Of a stretch of DNA of 64,000 nt, positions 34,785 to 45,921 are shown in pieces. Numbering within the stretch: position 1 is the stretch's first letter; the number at the start of each line of letters is the position of its first letter. The stretch spans positions 806,001 to 870,000 of the forward strand of contig BDSL01000024.1 in NCBI GenBank assembly GCA_003116995.1. The letters are read 5' to 3'. The stretch comes from Yamagishiella unicocca. Its lineage: Eukaryota; Chlorophyta; Chlorophyceae; Chlamydomonadales; Volvocaceae. Under the pieces are notes generated by a model. The model was not told where the DNA came from and did not search any database. It saw only the letters and a list, made by a program, of their open reading frames with translations. Both the position numbers and the translations under genes were made by a program.

Positions 34785-35460
34785 CTGTTGTTTTTGGCGT
34801 AGGCCACGGGCACGGCAGAGAGGTGCTGCTGGAGTCTGGTTTTTTCGTTTTCCTGTTTTCCCCATCCTTGCGAGGGAGAAGGGGTCGTAGGGTAAGGGGG
34901 GTCGTGGGGGGTGAGGAGCGAGGCGTTGATGGCCGCTGTAACGGTAACGGTAACTATGTTCGTTTGGATCCAGTGCTGGATCGAATTTCAGGAAGGCTGC
35001 GGTGACACACGATCCAAGGGACACCAGTCGCCGTGTCGAGCGACCCGGTGGGGCAGCGAGGGTCATTGAACTAATCACGCCTTTGAAATGACATTCGCCA
35101 GCCACCGCCACCTGGTCAACCCCGTGGTAAGGCCCACCCCTCCTGCGCTGGACCGTCACAGCGCGCTCACCCTCTCATGGCGAGAGCACCCCGCCTCAGA
35201 AACCAAACATATAATACGGTGCACTGCCACTGGAAATGAAGATGGTCGTGTATTACAAGAGTCGTTTACTAGTATCAATATACTGCCCGATGGTTCTACC
35301 TTTTGGTCTGGAACCCACTAACCGTTACAACAAAAATATACGGCGCACCGCCCGATGGTTCTGCCAATTGGTCTGGGGCCAACTGCAGCATATGTACAAC
35401 TTCTACCAATAATGTGTCAATTACTTCTACCCCATTTCAGGCATCTTAGGGACTGTTACC
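34785..35460. repeat. Duplicated module X, copy 1
   Basis: Shared with copies 2 and 3: ggtgctgctggagtctgg, gaggcgttgatggccgctg, taacggtaacggtaactatg, then a stretch ending near gcactgccactgg. It carries two retroposon 3'-end stubs (tggtctggaaccc and tggtctggggcc) at about 35283-35380. A minus-strand frame through it (reading GVDQVAVAGECHFKG) is conserved among copies but unrecognised. Confidence 0.75.
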
Positions 35461-35600
35461 TGGCAGTCCTGCTGCCGCTGCTACACGCCGGTGTCGCTGC
35501 GGTGGCTGTAGTAGCGCGCCCAACCGGGGTTCAATGGAAGGAGTCTAGACTACGGCTGTGCACATGATGTGCATGAATCAGCAGTAGTGCCACGGCGTGC

Positions 35601-36690
35601 CTACACTCGGAGTATGTCCTGCCAGCCCACTAAAACCGTTACAACAAGAGGAGACAGCCAGCCCCACAACGATGACAGCCAGCGCCACAACGGTGACAGC
35701 CAGCTCACACGCAGAAGAATCGTGTCGAAGGACTGCCAGTCATATTTGACACGGGCGTACGTCCAGCCAAAGCTCAGGTCGGGATGCAGGATCGCCTCCA
35801 GAGCCTTGGCCACTTCGTTCTGGCTCTCCACCATGAGTAGTGGCAGTTTGCGAGCCGGCACGAATGACACCTTGTTGGTTTCCTCCGTGACCGCTCTGTA
35901 GGGTGGGTATATGAGTGGGTGAGCGAATGAGTGGTCTAGTGAGCGAATGAATGGTCCTATGTGCCGGTACGTGGCATCAAATGATCGACGGTTTCGGGCA
36001 CTTTGAGGACAGGGGCAGTTGCCGCTGCAGCAAACCACATCCCGGTATGCACCAAGCGTAGCTACGATATCTAGCTTGACGCAGGCGTCCGTGTCATCCG
36101 CACCTCGCCGAAAGCAGGCCATGGATCTACTGCACACGCAAGGACGAAGCCGGCCAGTGTCAGGCGATGCGCCCGATGGCTCTACTTTCTGGCCTATTGT
36201 AACAGTTACTACTGCCGGCCAATGCACCCAGATGGTGCCCGGTAGAGAGTGTCCTATGTAGTAGTAACTGTTTTGTCCTTGTACTGGTACGCTGTTTCCT
36301 ATCTACCGGTAGCTCGTTGTGGTGGGCAGCACCGGCGTAGATACGTTCACGGAGGACATCGCTCTCTCGTTAGGCAAAGGGAACCGGTTGGCGTGATCAC
36401 CACGTGCATACGCACCTGGTGCACGTGAAGGAGGAGAGGGGGCCCATGGAACCGTCCAGTCGGTAGACGTAGATCTTGGGCTCCGGCTCGCCAGCCGAGG
36501 CCTCGAGATAAAAATAGGCCTCGTTCCGGCCATGCAGGTCTGACAGCGGCAGCAGCGACAGCACGTCGCGCGCAGCCTGCACCGCCCCCTGCCTGCGCAC
36601 ATTTTGGATGGCAGCGCGAAAACCAAGTTTACCGGGCTTGGCGGAGCCGTCGACGCATTTGAGGAGTCCGTTGAGGCTGCCCGGAGCCAT
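35601..36690 (-). CDS. Two-exon family of unknown function, member 1
   Basis: Exons 36690-36416 and 35895-35601, joined through a phase-2 GT-AG intron of 520 nt; 189 aa. Exon 1 carries the family core QAARDVLSLLPLSDLH followed by AYFYLE and EPKIYVYRLDGS. Exon 2 carries ESQNEVAKALEAIL, HPDLSFGWTYARV and LLRVSW. The older members end at LLRVGWA plus stop, but this copy reads on through 21-bp repeats (gacagccagcgccacaacg) to ILRV. A TATA-like box lies 97 bp upstream of the ATG. I recognise no domain. The gene is soluble-looking, with no signal peptide or TM segment. Nearly identical copies are at 39143-40319 and 44129-45443. Confidence 0.6.
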
Positions 36691-36786
36691 GCTTGCTGCC
36701 AGTTGCGAGGCCAGTTGACAGCTATATGTGTTGCCACGCACTATACGATCAAGGCACTTCTTAGTCCTGGCAAGCCGGGAGAGCGA

Positions 36787-36793
36787 TTATATA
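36787..36793 (-). promoter_or_regulatory. TATA-like box, family member 1
   Basis: TATATAA on the minus strand (ggg precedes it), 97 bp upstream of the ATG at 36690. It is preserved at the same place in the other two copies. Because it reads almost the same on both strands, it could also serve the plus-strand micro-ORF at 36822. Confidence 0.5.
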
Positions 36794-36821
36794 CCCGATT
36801 TTCTGGTTATGTATAGCAATC

Positions 36822-36869
36822 ATGAAGTTTCCACGTTCCTTAGCCCTCTTGCTGGTTGCCGTCGTCTAG
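36822..36869 (+). CDS. Micro-ORF MKFPRSLALLLVAVV, signal-peptide-like
   Basis: A 15-codon ORF (Lys/Arg start, Leu/Val-rich core) then a stop, divergent from family member 1 and ~30 bp downstream of a TATA-like box. The copies at 40444 and 45568 keep the same frame and stop. It could be the first exon of a secreted-protein gene whose donor I cannot see, or a chance ORF carried along by duplication. Confidence 0.25.
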   Translation: MKFPRSLALLLVAVV

Positions 36870-37335
36870 CAGCGCTTTAGCAGCGCGGACATCCAAGAGA
36901 TGTCCCGTGGGCCACCCAGATCACGTGACGCAGAATCACGGGCGCTGTCCTAGGGGCCGCTGTCGTGTGTTTGGTCAACGAACGCGAGTGACACTGCGCG
37001 ACCGCCGCTATATCAGCGCGGGAGCATCGGACCACGTCCAGGATGGACCAACGAAAGCATCGTCGAGCGTCGCACCTCTACCGGGCTTGCACCATGTTTA
37101 CTAGTTAGGCATGCATTGCTGCTGCTCGCCGCTGGACCCGATTTATTTCCGCTGCACCGCCGGCACTGCGCACCTCTGGACCTCTGTTCGCGTCATGTCG
37201 GAGGTGCTCCCCTGGTCCGTAGATAATGACGATCCGCAAACAAGCTGCCGTGAGGACTATGGCTTACAATGCAAGAAGCCTTGGGTCAGTTGTAGTAGTT
37301 AACAATGACAGTGGCTTCCAGACCAAAAGGTCGGT

Positions 37336-38045
37336 TGTTGTAACGGTTACTGTGGGTTCCAGACCAAGAGGTAGAACCATCGGGCACATCGCCTGAATCG
37401 ACAGGCCGTAGGCACACAGAGCAGCAGCCAGCACCCCAGGGGGAATTTGCACTAGAGGCTCCCCTATCAGGAACCGACAACAACCAACCTAACAGCCCAG
37501 CAACCTACGAACCAGTGAAGCACCGCAACGATGAAAACATCGGAACCAGCCACCTTTCATCCCGAAAAACACGGACCCCAAGCAGGTCTCAACGCGCATA
37601 TAGAATCGGAAAGTAAGAAGCAAGGGAACCCCGCTCCCCAAGACAACCCGGACCGATCACGAATCCACCAGTACCTCAGCCGGTCCTCCGCACACAAGGC
37701 GACTGGCGACAACCCGCAAGAAAGGATGCCGAGGCCCCACTGCATCCCAGCCTTTCTGGGGAGCAGCAAAGCTCCTCAGAAGGGCCCAAAACTTCACCAC
37801 CCCACAGCGAATGGCACGATCCAGGAGACCGCTTCCCGGAGTAAGAGGGGGACCACCAGCATCCGCCCTTTCCAAGGCCGCGGCCATAAACCGGCGCCCC
37901 ACCTCCATGGCAGTAATAGCCGTGAGTGTTCTGGAAGGCTGATGACGCTTGTACGGCATGGCTGCCGAACTGTCTGTGCCGGACCTATAAATCGCCTTTG
38001 CCGTCCAGTAGACTGGGACTCTGAACACTTGTTGAACACCTAAAG
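37336..38045 (-). mobile_element. Non-LTR-type retroposon copy, antisense
   Basis: Starts ttgttgtaacggttactgtg (constant 3' end on the minus strand) and runs through the same blocks as 20093-20512, then ~530 bp further. The minus strand encodes a degenerate frame (EVGRRFMAAALERA, VVKFWALLRSF). It is almost identical to 40957-41672, so the two were probably copied together with the block. Confidence 0.75.
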
Positions 38046-38049
38046 AGTC

Positions 38050-38890
38050 TGCCGGGTCGTGCCCTGGCTTAGGCATACGAAACTATACGTCTCACGTTGC
38101 ACACACGGGCAAGCCAAAATAAATCCGATTTATAGTTATTTTATTCGCCGGCCGTGGCTTTAAACAACCTTCCAAAGTAAGAGGCTCCCCGTGATGCCCC
38201 CCATTCGCGATTGGTGGGTTGTTGTTCTTGGCGTAGGGCACGGCAGAGAGGTGCTGCTGGAGTCTGGTTTTTTCGTTTTCCTGTTTTCCCCGGTAGGGTA
38301 GGGGGGGTCGTGGGGGGTGAGGAGCGAGGCGTTGATGGCCGCTGTAACGGTAACGGTAACTATGCTCGTTTGGATCCAGTGCTGGATCAAATTTCAGCAA
38401 AGCTGCGGTTGTTGTTGTAACGGTTACAGTGGGTTCCAGAGCAAAGCTGCGGTGGTACGCGATCCAAGGGCAACCCCGTCGAGCGACCCTGTGGGGCAGC
38501 GAGGGTCATTGGGCGAATCGCGACTGTCAAATGACAATCGCCAGCCACCGCCACCTGGTCAACCCCGTATGAAGGCCCACTCCTCCTGCGCTGGACCGTC
38601 ACAGCGCGCTCACCCTCTCATGGCGAGAGCACCCCGTCTCAGAAACCAAACATATAACACGGTGCACTGCCACTAGGTTGTTGTAACGGAACGAACTAGG
38701 GATGAAGATGGTCGTGTATTAGACGAGTCGTTTACTGGTACTTGTGTCAGGCGGATCGCCCGATGGTTATGCCTTTTGGTCTGGGGCAAATTGCAACATA
38801 TGTCCGACTACCAACTGCAACATGTACGATGACTACCAATGTGCCAATTACTGCTACCCCATTTTAGGCACCTCACGCGGACCGTTACCT
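38050..38890. repeat. Duplicated module X, copy 2
   Basis: Same order as copies 1 and 3, with the leading part ggcttaggcatacgaaac and ggccgtggctttaaacaa. Interrupted at 38408-38438 by a minimal retroposon insertion that copies 1 and 3 lack. Confidence 0.8.
38408..38438 (-). mobile_element. Minimal retroposon insertion with 13-bp target-site duplication
   Basis: About 31 bp (tgttgttgtaacggttac, then agtgggttccaga) flanked on both sides by gcaaagctgcggt. The corresponding sites in module X copies 1 (near 34992) and 3 (near 43163) have one gc.aggctgcggt and no insert. This fixes ttgttgtaacggttaca as the constant end of the family. Confidence 0.85.
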
Positions 38891-39142
38891 GGCAGCCACG
38901 CTGCCGCTGCTACACGCCCGTGTCGCTGCGGGGGCTGTAGCAGTGCGCCCAACCGGAGTTCAGTCCCTACGGACAGCGGTGGGAGTCCGGAGTACGGCTG
39001 TGCACATATGCACACTCCAGCAGCAGCACCACAACGTGCCTTCATTCGGAGTTCGGTTCTAAACCAGTCAGCCAGCACCACGATGACCGCCAGCACCGCC
39101 CGCATGTCCGCCACCGCAGCATCGTGTACAGAGAGACACACA

Positions 39143-40319
39143 TCACGCCCAGCGCACACACAGGAGAGGTGCCGTGCGCGCCGACATTCCTCTGGCAATC
39201 GGAGAACAATCGACGGAGGCGCGCGTCCATTCAATGCTCAGGCCGGGATGCAGGATCGCCTCCAGGGCCTTGGCCACTTCGTTCTGGCTCTCCGCCATGA
39301 GGTTGTGTGACAGGGCCGACGTGTATGGCACCTTGTTGGTTTCCTCCGTGACCACTCTGTAGGGTGGGTGTACAGCGTTGAGCGCCTAGGTGGTCTAGTG
39401 AGCGAATGAATGGTCCTATGTCCCGGTACGTGGCGCCAAATGATCGACGGTTTCGGACACTTGAGGACAGGGGCAGCTGCCGCCACAGCGAACCACATCC
39501 CTGCATGCACCAAGCGTAGCTACGATATCTAGCTTGACGCAGGCGTCCGTGTCATCCGCATCTCGCCGAAAGCAGGCCATGAATCTACTGCACACGCAAG
39601 GACGACACCGGCCAGTGTCAGGCGATGCGCCCGATGGCTCTACCATCTGGTCTGGGGCCACTGTAACAGGTACTACTACCGGCCATTTGGGGCTACTGTA
39701 ACAGCTACTACTACCGGCCAGTGTAACCGTTACAACGGCCCAGATGGTGCCGGTAGAGTATGTCATATGTAGTAGTAACTGTTATGTCCTTGTTACTGGT
39801 ACGCTGTTTCCTATCTATTATAACGGTTACAGTGGGTTCCAGACCAAGAGGTATAACCATCGGGCACATCGTCTGACACTGAGAAAGACGGAGGAAACAA
39901 AGACCCTACCCTATCTATCCTATATTCCTATCTATCGGTAGCTCGTTGTGGTGGGCAGCACCGGCGTAGATACGTTCACGGAGGACATCGCTCTCTCGTT
40001 AGGCAAAGGGAACCGGTTGGCGTGATCACCACGTGCATACGCACCTGGTGCACGTAAAGGAGGCGGGGGGCCCCATGGAACCGTCCAGTCGGTAGACGTA
40101 GATCTTGGGCTCCGGCTCATCGACCGAGGGCCCGAGGCAAAAATAGGCCTCGTTGCGGCCATGCAGGTCTGACAGCGGCAGCAGCGAAAGCATGTCGCGC
40201 GCAGCCTGCACCGCCCCCTGCCTGCGCACGTTTTGGATGGCAGCGCGAAGATCAAGTTTAGCGGGCTTGGCGGAGCCGTCGACGCATTTGAGGAGTTCGC
40301 TGAGGCTGCCCGGAGCCAT
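39143..40319 (-). CDS. Two-exon family of unknown function, member 2
   Basis: Exons 40319-40045 and 39356-39143; phase-2 intron; 162 aa. Exon 1: QAARDMLSLLPLSDLHGRNE, AYFCLGPS, EPKIYVYRLDGS. Exon 2: MAESQNEVAKALEAILHPGL, SIEWTRAS, and the tail ARTAPLLCVRWA plus stop, which matches in position the LLRVGWA end of members 5 and 6. Of the three recent copies this one has the most family-like C-terminus. Its 688-nt intron contains retroposon stubs (39620-39720 and 39820-39893). Function unknown. Confidence 0.6.
39820..39893 (-). mobile_element. Retroposon 3'-end copy with ~9-bp target-site duplication
   Basis: Reads taacggttacagtgggttcc through gacggaggaaacaaagac, flanked by cctatctat on both sides. 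The matching site near 36300 has a single tttcctatct and no insertion. Confidence 0.75.
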
Positions 40320-40408
40320 GCTTGCTGCTACGCCAGTTGACAGCTGTATGTGGTGCCACGCGCTATATGATCAAGGCACTTCTAATTACTGGCAAGCCGG
40401 GAGAGCCA

Positions 40409-40415
40409 TTATATA
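40409..40415 (-). promoter_or_regulatory. TATA-like box, family member 2
   Basis: TATATAA on the minus strand, 90 bp upstream of the ATG at 40319, equivalent to the one at 36787. Confidence 0.5.
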
Positions 40416-40443
40416 CCCGATTTTCTGGTTACGTATAGCAGTC

Positions 40444-40491
40444 ATGAAGCTTCCACGTTCCTTAGCCCTCTTGCTGGTTGCCGTCTTCTAG
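40444..40491 (+). CDS. Micro-ORF MKLPRSLALLLVAVF
   Basis: Duplicate of the micro-ORF at 36822, with Phe3 changed to Leu and a different last residue. Frame and stop are kept. Confidence 0.22.
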   Translation: MKLPRSLALLLVAVF

Positions 40492-40956
40492 CAGCGCTGT
40501 AGCAGCGCGGACAACCAAAAGATGTCCCGTGGGCCACCCAGATCACGTGACGCGGAATCACGGGCGCTGTCCTAGGGGCCGCTGTCGTGTTCCTGGTCAA
40601 CGAACGCGAGTGACACTGCGCGACCGCCGCTATATCAGCGCGGGAGCATCGGGCCACATACAGGATGGACCAACGAAAGCATCGTCGAGCGTCGCACCTC
40701 TACCGGGCTTGCACCATGTTTACTAGTTAGGCATGCATTGCTGCTGCTCGCCGCTGGACCCGATTTATTTCCCCGGCACCGCCGGCACTGCGCACCTCTG
40801 GACCTCTGTTCGCGTCATGTCGGAGGTGCTCCCCTGGTCCGTAGATAATGACGATCCGCAAACAAGCTGCCGTGAGGACTATGGCTTACAATGCAAGAAG
40901 CCTTGGGTCGGTAGTAGTAGTTAACAATGACAGTGGCTTCCAGACCAAAAGGTCGG

Positions 40957-41672
40957 TTGTTGTAACGGTTACTGTGGGTTCCTGACCAAGAGGTAGAACC
41001 ATCGGGCACATCGCCTGAATCGACAGGCCGTAGGCACACAGAGCAGCAGCCAGCACCCCAGGGGGAATTTGCACTAGAGGCTCCCCTATCAGGAACCGAC
41101 AACAACCAACCTAACAGCCCAGCAACCTACGAACCAGTGAAGCACCGCAACGATGCAAGCATCGGGACCAGCCGCCTTTCATCCCGAAAAACACGGACCC
41201 CAAGCAGGGCTCAACGCGCATATAGAATCGGAAAGTAAGAAGCAAGGGAACCCCGCTCCCCAAGACAACCCGGACCGATCACGAATCCACCAGTATCTCA
41301 GCCGGTCCTCCGCACACAAGGCGACTGGCGACAACCCGCAAGAAAGGATGCCGAGGCCCCACTGCATCCCAGCCTTTCTGGGGAAGCTCCAACGCAGCAA
41401 AGCTCCTCAGAAGGGCCCAAAACTTCACCACCCCACAGCGAATGGCACGATCCAGGAGACCACTTCCCGGAGTAAGAGGGGGACCACCAGCACCCGCCCT
41501 TTTCAAGGCCGCGGCCATAAACCGGCGCCCCACCTCCATGGCAGAAATAGCCGTGAGTGTTCTGGAAGGCTGATGGCGCTTGTACGGTATGGCTGCCGAA
41601 CTGTCTGTGCCGGACCTATAAATCGCCTTTGCCGTCCAGTAGACTGGGACTCTGAACACTTGTTGAACACCT
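40957..41672 (-). mobile_element. Non-LTR-type retroposon copy, antisense
   Basis: Nearly identical to 37336-38045 over its whole length. A small insertion, gctccaacgcagcaaa, near 41390 is a local difference. Confidence 0.75.
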
Positions 41673-42766
41673 AAAGACCCGTAAAGCTTAACTTCCCACT
41701 ACCGACCCGTAAAGCTTAACTTCCCATACAGCACACTCATACTGCGGAAACTCGCACCACGTGACCCCTTAGGGGGCGCGCGAGCGTCGGTGCATGGGGC
41801 CAGATGGGAGCTGCTTGCTGTTGCCGGTCGTCTAGATGGGAGTTCAGGAGGATGGAATGGCGGTGTCGTCTGGTACGTGGAGGAGGAGCTCCCGCATCGC
41901 CCGGGAACTTTCGGCACCGGTCGGATCCCATCCAGCTCGCAGCAATCTGGTTCACACCTTCGCTCGCCGCGGCCATACTGGCTCGTCACGGTGGCTTTGC
42001 AGAGTGCCTGCGCTGAGTATCCTGTGGCTGTCCAGCTAGCCTGGTGGTCACCCACGCCCTTCGTTGCGAAGTATCAACTTCGCCAATGATGGCCTCTCAG
42101 CGGCGGCTTCGGTCGTCGCTCTACCTGATCAGTCCTGCAGGGCTGTATCCTACTTTGTGGTCTTCTTTCAGCATTTCTCTGGACTCTGGTAGCTTTCGCC
42201 GACACAGCTTCGTCGGCTCTGGTGTCTCTCGCGCATGCCGCAGCCGGTGCCAGTACGCAGCCTACGCAAGTCCTGCAAAGCTACCTGGCGTTGCATACTG
42301 AAGTGGTTTCCGTATTGCAGGCGAAGGTTGCGCCACGGCTCAGCCATTCGGGCGTGTTGCCGGTCTGCCTTTTTCTAGAGACTGCTGTTGGTGTTGACCT
42401 CAACTGGTTGATGGTATTACGTACCATTGTTTCTTCCCGTCTCGCTATGGGCATCGGCCCGTTTCGGGTGTGGGACGTTTTCGGGATCTTGGGGGGGGAG
42501 TTATCCGATTGTGTTGCCGAGGCGTGCTGCTGTCTCTCCATTCGGGGGTCTGCTTGGGATGCATGTGGCCATGTGCAGGGGAGCCATCAGCGCAACCTCC
42601 CCCTGTGTATTGGTGCTTGCTGTTTCCTCTGGGCTCTCGGTTGTGAGGCTCTGGGTGGTTTGTCTTTCGGAACCGTCGGTTTTCTCTGCTTTCCTTGTCT
42701 TTTTCAGTGTCAGGCGATGCGCCCGATGGCTCTACCTTTTAAGGTCTGGAGCCCACTGTAACGATT
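41673..42766 (+). mobile_element. Non-LTR-type retroposon copy, sense, longest 5' extension
   Basis: Ends aacgattacaacaac at about 42766, the constant 3' end in sense orientation. The 3' ~200 bp match, inverted, the copy at 14335-14536. The 5' part (from about 41700) shows no clear ORF. It begins with a duplicated phrase, acccgtaaagcttaacttcc, at 41675 and 41705. Confidence 0.65.
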
Positions 42767-42774
42767 ACAACAAC

Positions 42775-43640
42775 CTAAAGAGTCCGCCGGGTCGTGCCCT
42801 GGCTTAGGCATACGAAACTATACGTCTTACGTTGCACACCCGGGCAAGCCAAAATAAATCCTATTTGTAGTTACTTTATTCGCCGGCCGTGGCTTTAAAC
42901 AACCTTGCAAAGTAAGAGGCTCCCCGTGATGCCCCCCATTCGGGATTGGTGGGTTGTTGTTTTTGGCGTAGAGCACGGGCACGGCAGAGAGGTGCTGCTG
43001 GAGTCTGGTTTTTTCGTTCTCCTGTTTTCCACATCCTTGCGAGGGAGAAGGGGACGTAGGGTAGGGGGGGTCGTGGGGGGTGAGGAGCGAGGCGTTGATG
43101 GCCGCTGTAACGGTAACGGTAACTATGTTCGTTTGGATCCAGTGCTGGATCGAATTTCAGCAAGGCTGCGGTGACACACGATCCAAGGGACACCAGTCGC
43201 CGTGTCGAGCAACCCGGTGGGGCAGCGAGGGCCATCGAACGAATCGCGCCTTTGAAATGACATTCGCCAGCCACCGCCACCTGGTCAACCCCGTGGTAAG
43301 GCCCACCCCTCCTGCGCTGGACCGTCACAGCGCGCTCACCCTCTCATGGCGAGAGCACCCCGCCTCAGAAACCAAACGTATAATACGGTGCACTGCCACT
43401 GGAAATGAAGATGGTCGTGTATTACAAGAGTCGTTTACTAGTATCAATATACTGCCCGATGGTTGTAACGGTTACAGTGGGTTCCAGACCAAGAGGTAGA
43501 ACCATATGTACAACTTCTACCAATAATGTGAACATATGTACAACTTCTACCGGTACCAATAATGTGTCAATTACTGCTACCCCATTTCAGGCATCTCACG
43601 CGGACCGTTACCTAGCAGTCCTCCTGCCGCTGCTACAGTG
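42775..43640. repeat. Duplicated module X, copy 3
   Basis: Closest to copy 1 in the gcgttgatggccgctgtaac to cactgccactgg part and to copy 2 in the leading ggcttaggcatacg part. A retroposon end (tgtaacggttacagtggg) was inserted near 43464. Confidence 0.8.
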
Positions 43641-44190
43641 GGTTCCAGGCCGAGAGATAGAACCATCGGGCACATCGCCTGACACTGAGAAAGACGGAGT
43701 GAGAAAGACGGTGTCGCTGCGGTGGCTGTAGCAGTGCGCCCAACCGGGGTTCAGTGGAAGGAGTCTAGACTACGGCTCTACACACGATGTGCGCGGTGTG
43801 GTACAATACCGACTGCACTCCGCCTGATTGCCACAGATGCAATGTATCAAGAGATTGCCATTTGTTACAACCGCGCACAAACGTCACACGAGGCGACCGC
43901 GGGCGCAACGCATAATGCAGGGGTCCCAACGACGCACAGACGCCATCACCGTAGCGCCTATCGTAAGTGCCGGAGAGTAAGAAGCACGGGAAACCCCGCT
44001 CCCAAAGACAACCCGGGCCGATCACGAATCCACCAGTACCTCCGCCGGTCCCCCGCACACAAGGCGACTGGCGACAACCCGCAAGAAAGGATGCCGAGGC
44101 CCCACTGCATCCCAGCCCTTTCTGCCCCTCAGAAGAGCCCAAAAATCCACCACCCCACGGCGAATGGCATGATCCAGGAGACCACTTTCC
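43635..44190 (-). mobile_element. Fragments of the non-LTR-type retroposon
   Basis: 43635-43705 is a 3'-end piece (cagtgggttccaggcc through gacactgagaaagacgg). 43970-44190 is a body piece matching 37610-37840. Between them is module-like sequence, so these are separate or rearranged insertions. Confidence 0.6.
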
Positions 44191-45443
44191 AGAGTAAGAG
44201 GAAGCAGTAGTGCCATGACGTGCCTACACTCAGAGTAGATCCTGCCAGCGCCACCACAGCGGAACCCATTGTAATCGTTACAACAACAACAGGAGACAGC
44301 CAGCGCCACCACGGTGACAGCCAGCTCACACGCAGCAGAGTCGTGTCGAAGGACTGCCTGTCATATTTGACACGGGCGTACGTCCAGTCAATGCTCAGGT
44401 CGGGATCCAGGATCGCCTCCAGGGCCTTGGCCACTTCGTTCTGGCTCTCCGCCACGAGTGGTGGCAGTTTGCGTGCCGTCACGAATGGCACCTTGTTGGT
44501 TGCCTCCGTGAGCGCTCTGTAGGGTGGGTGTATAGCGTTGAGCGAATAAGTGGTCTAGTGAGCGGATGAATGGTCCTATGTCCCGGTACGTGGCGTCAGA
44601 TGATCGACGGTTTCGGACACTTGAGGTCTTTTTCAGTGTCAGGCGATGCGCCCAATGGTTCTCCCTCTTGGTCTGGAACCCACTGTAACCGTTACAACAA
44701 CTTGAGGACAGGGGCAGCTGCCGCCACAGCGAATCACATCCCGGTATGCACCAAGCGTAGCTACGATATCTAGCTTGACGCAGGCGTCCGTGTCATCCGC
44801 ATCTCGTCGAAAGCAGGCCGTGAATCTACCGGATGAACGAAGGCGCACACGCCAGGACGACACCGGCCGGTATCAGGCGATGCGCCCGATGGCTCTACCT
44901 TTCTGGTCTGGGGCCACTGTAACCGGTACTACGACCGGCCGCTTGGGGCTACTGTAACAGTTACTACTACCGGCCAATGCACCCAGGTGGTGCCGGTAGA
45001 GTATGTCCTATGTAGTTGTAACTGTTATGTCCTTGTACTATTACGCTGTTTCCTATCTACCGGTAGCTCGTTGTGGTGGGCAGCACCGGCGTAGATACGT
45101 TCACGGAGGACATCGCTCTCTCGTTAGGCAAAGGGAACCGGTTGCGTGATCACCACATACATACGCACCCGGTGCACGTGAAAGTGGAGGGGGGGCCCAT
45201 GGAACCGTCCAGTCGGTAGACGTAGATCTTTGGCTCCGGCTCATCGGCCGAGGGCACGAGGGAAAAATAGGCCTCGTTGCGGCCATGCAGGTCTGACAGC
45301 GGCAGCAGCGACAGCACGTCGCGCGCAGCCTGCACCGCCCCCTCCCTGCGCACGTTTTGGATGGCAGCGCGAAGATCAAGTTTACCGGGCTTGGCGGAGG
45401 CGTCGACGCATTTGAAGAGTTCGCTGAGGCTGCCCGAAGCCAT
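44129..45443 (-). CDS. Two-exon family of unknown function, member 3, C-terminus altered
   Basis: Exons 45443-45169 and 44516 down to 44129; phase-2 intron; up to 220 aa. Core as in members 1 and 2: QAARDVLSLLPLSDLHGRNE, EPKIYVYRLDGS, AESQNEVAKALEAILDPDLS, IDWTYARV. After LLRVSW the frame reads out of the family sequence into antisense retroposon DNA (from about 44296 down), so the last ~60 residues are not ancestral. The donor codon differs (ACC GG instead of ACC AG), changing the junction residue. It may be non-functional. Confidence 0.5.
44628..44702 (+). mobile_element. Retroposon 3'-end copy with 8-bp target-site duplication
   Basis: Reads tttttcagtgtcaggcgatg through ctgtaaccgttacaaca in the intron of member 3, flanked by acttgagg on both sides. 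Member 2's intron at 39461 has one acttgaggacagg and no insert. Confidence 0.8.
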
Positions 45444-45532
45444 GCTTGCTGCTAGGCCAATTGACAGCTGTATGTGTTGCCACGCACTATACGATCAAGG
45501 CACTTCTATTTCCTGGCAAGCCGGGAGAGCGA

Positions 45533-45539
45533 TTATATA
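45533..45539 (-). promoter_or_regulatory. TATA-like box, family member 3
   Basis: TATATAA on the minus strand, 90 bp upstream of the ATG at 45443. Confidence 0.45.
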
Positions 45540-45567
45540 CCCGATATTCTGGTTACGTATAGCAATT

Positions 45568-45615
45568 ATGAAGCTTCCACGTTCCTTAGCCCTTTTGCTG
45601 GTTGCCGTCATCTAG
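45568..45615 (+). CDS. Micro-ORF MKLPRSLALLLVAVI
   Basis: Third copy of the micro-ORF. The frame is kept and the last residue differs again. Confidence 0.22.
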   Translation: MKLPRSLALLLVAVI

Positions 45616-45921
45616 AAGCGCTGTAGCAGTGCGGACATCCAAGAGACGTCCCGTGGGCCACCCCAGATCACGTCACGTGACGAGGGATCACGGGCGCTGT
45701 CCTAGGGGCCGCTGTCGTGTTCCTGGTCAACGAACGCGAGTGACACTGCGCGACCGCCGCTATATCAGCGCGGGAGCATCGGGCCACATCCAGGATGGAC
45801 CAACGAAAGCATCGTCGAGCGTCGCACCTCTACCGGGCTTGCACCATGTTTACTAGGTCTGACTAGGTAGGCACGCATTGCTGCTGCTCGCCGCTGGACC
45901 CGATTTATTTCCGCGGCACCC

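Noticed and set aside
33777..35159. 460-aa minus-strand ORF
   Set aside because: It is antisense to the last V-ATPase exon and runs through duplicated module X. The composition is Arg/Pro-rich with no family resemblance. Only its first ~100 codons are conserved, because the DNA itself is duplicated.
37657..38076. 139-aa ORF on minus strand as a host gene
   Set aside because: It lies within the retroposon body and recurs in the second copy at 41279-41659 with frame differences; better read as degenerate element sequence.
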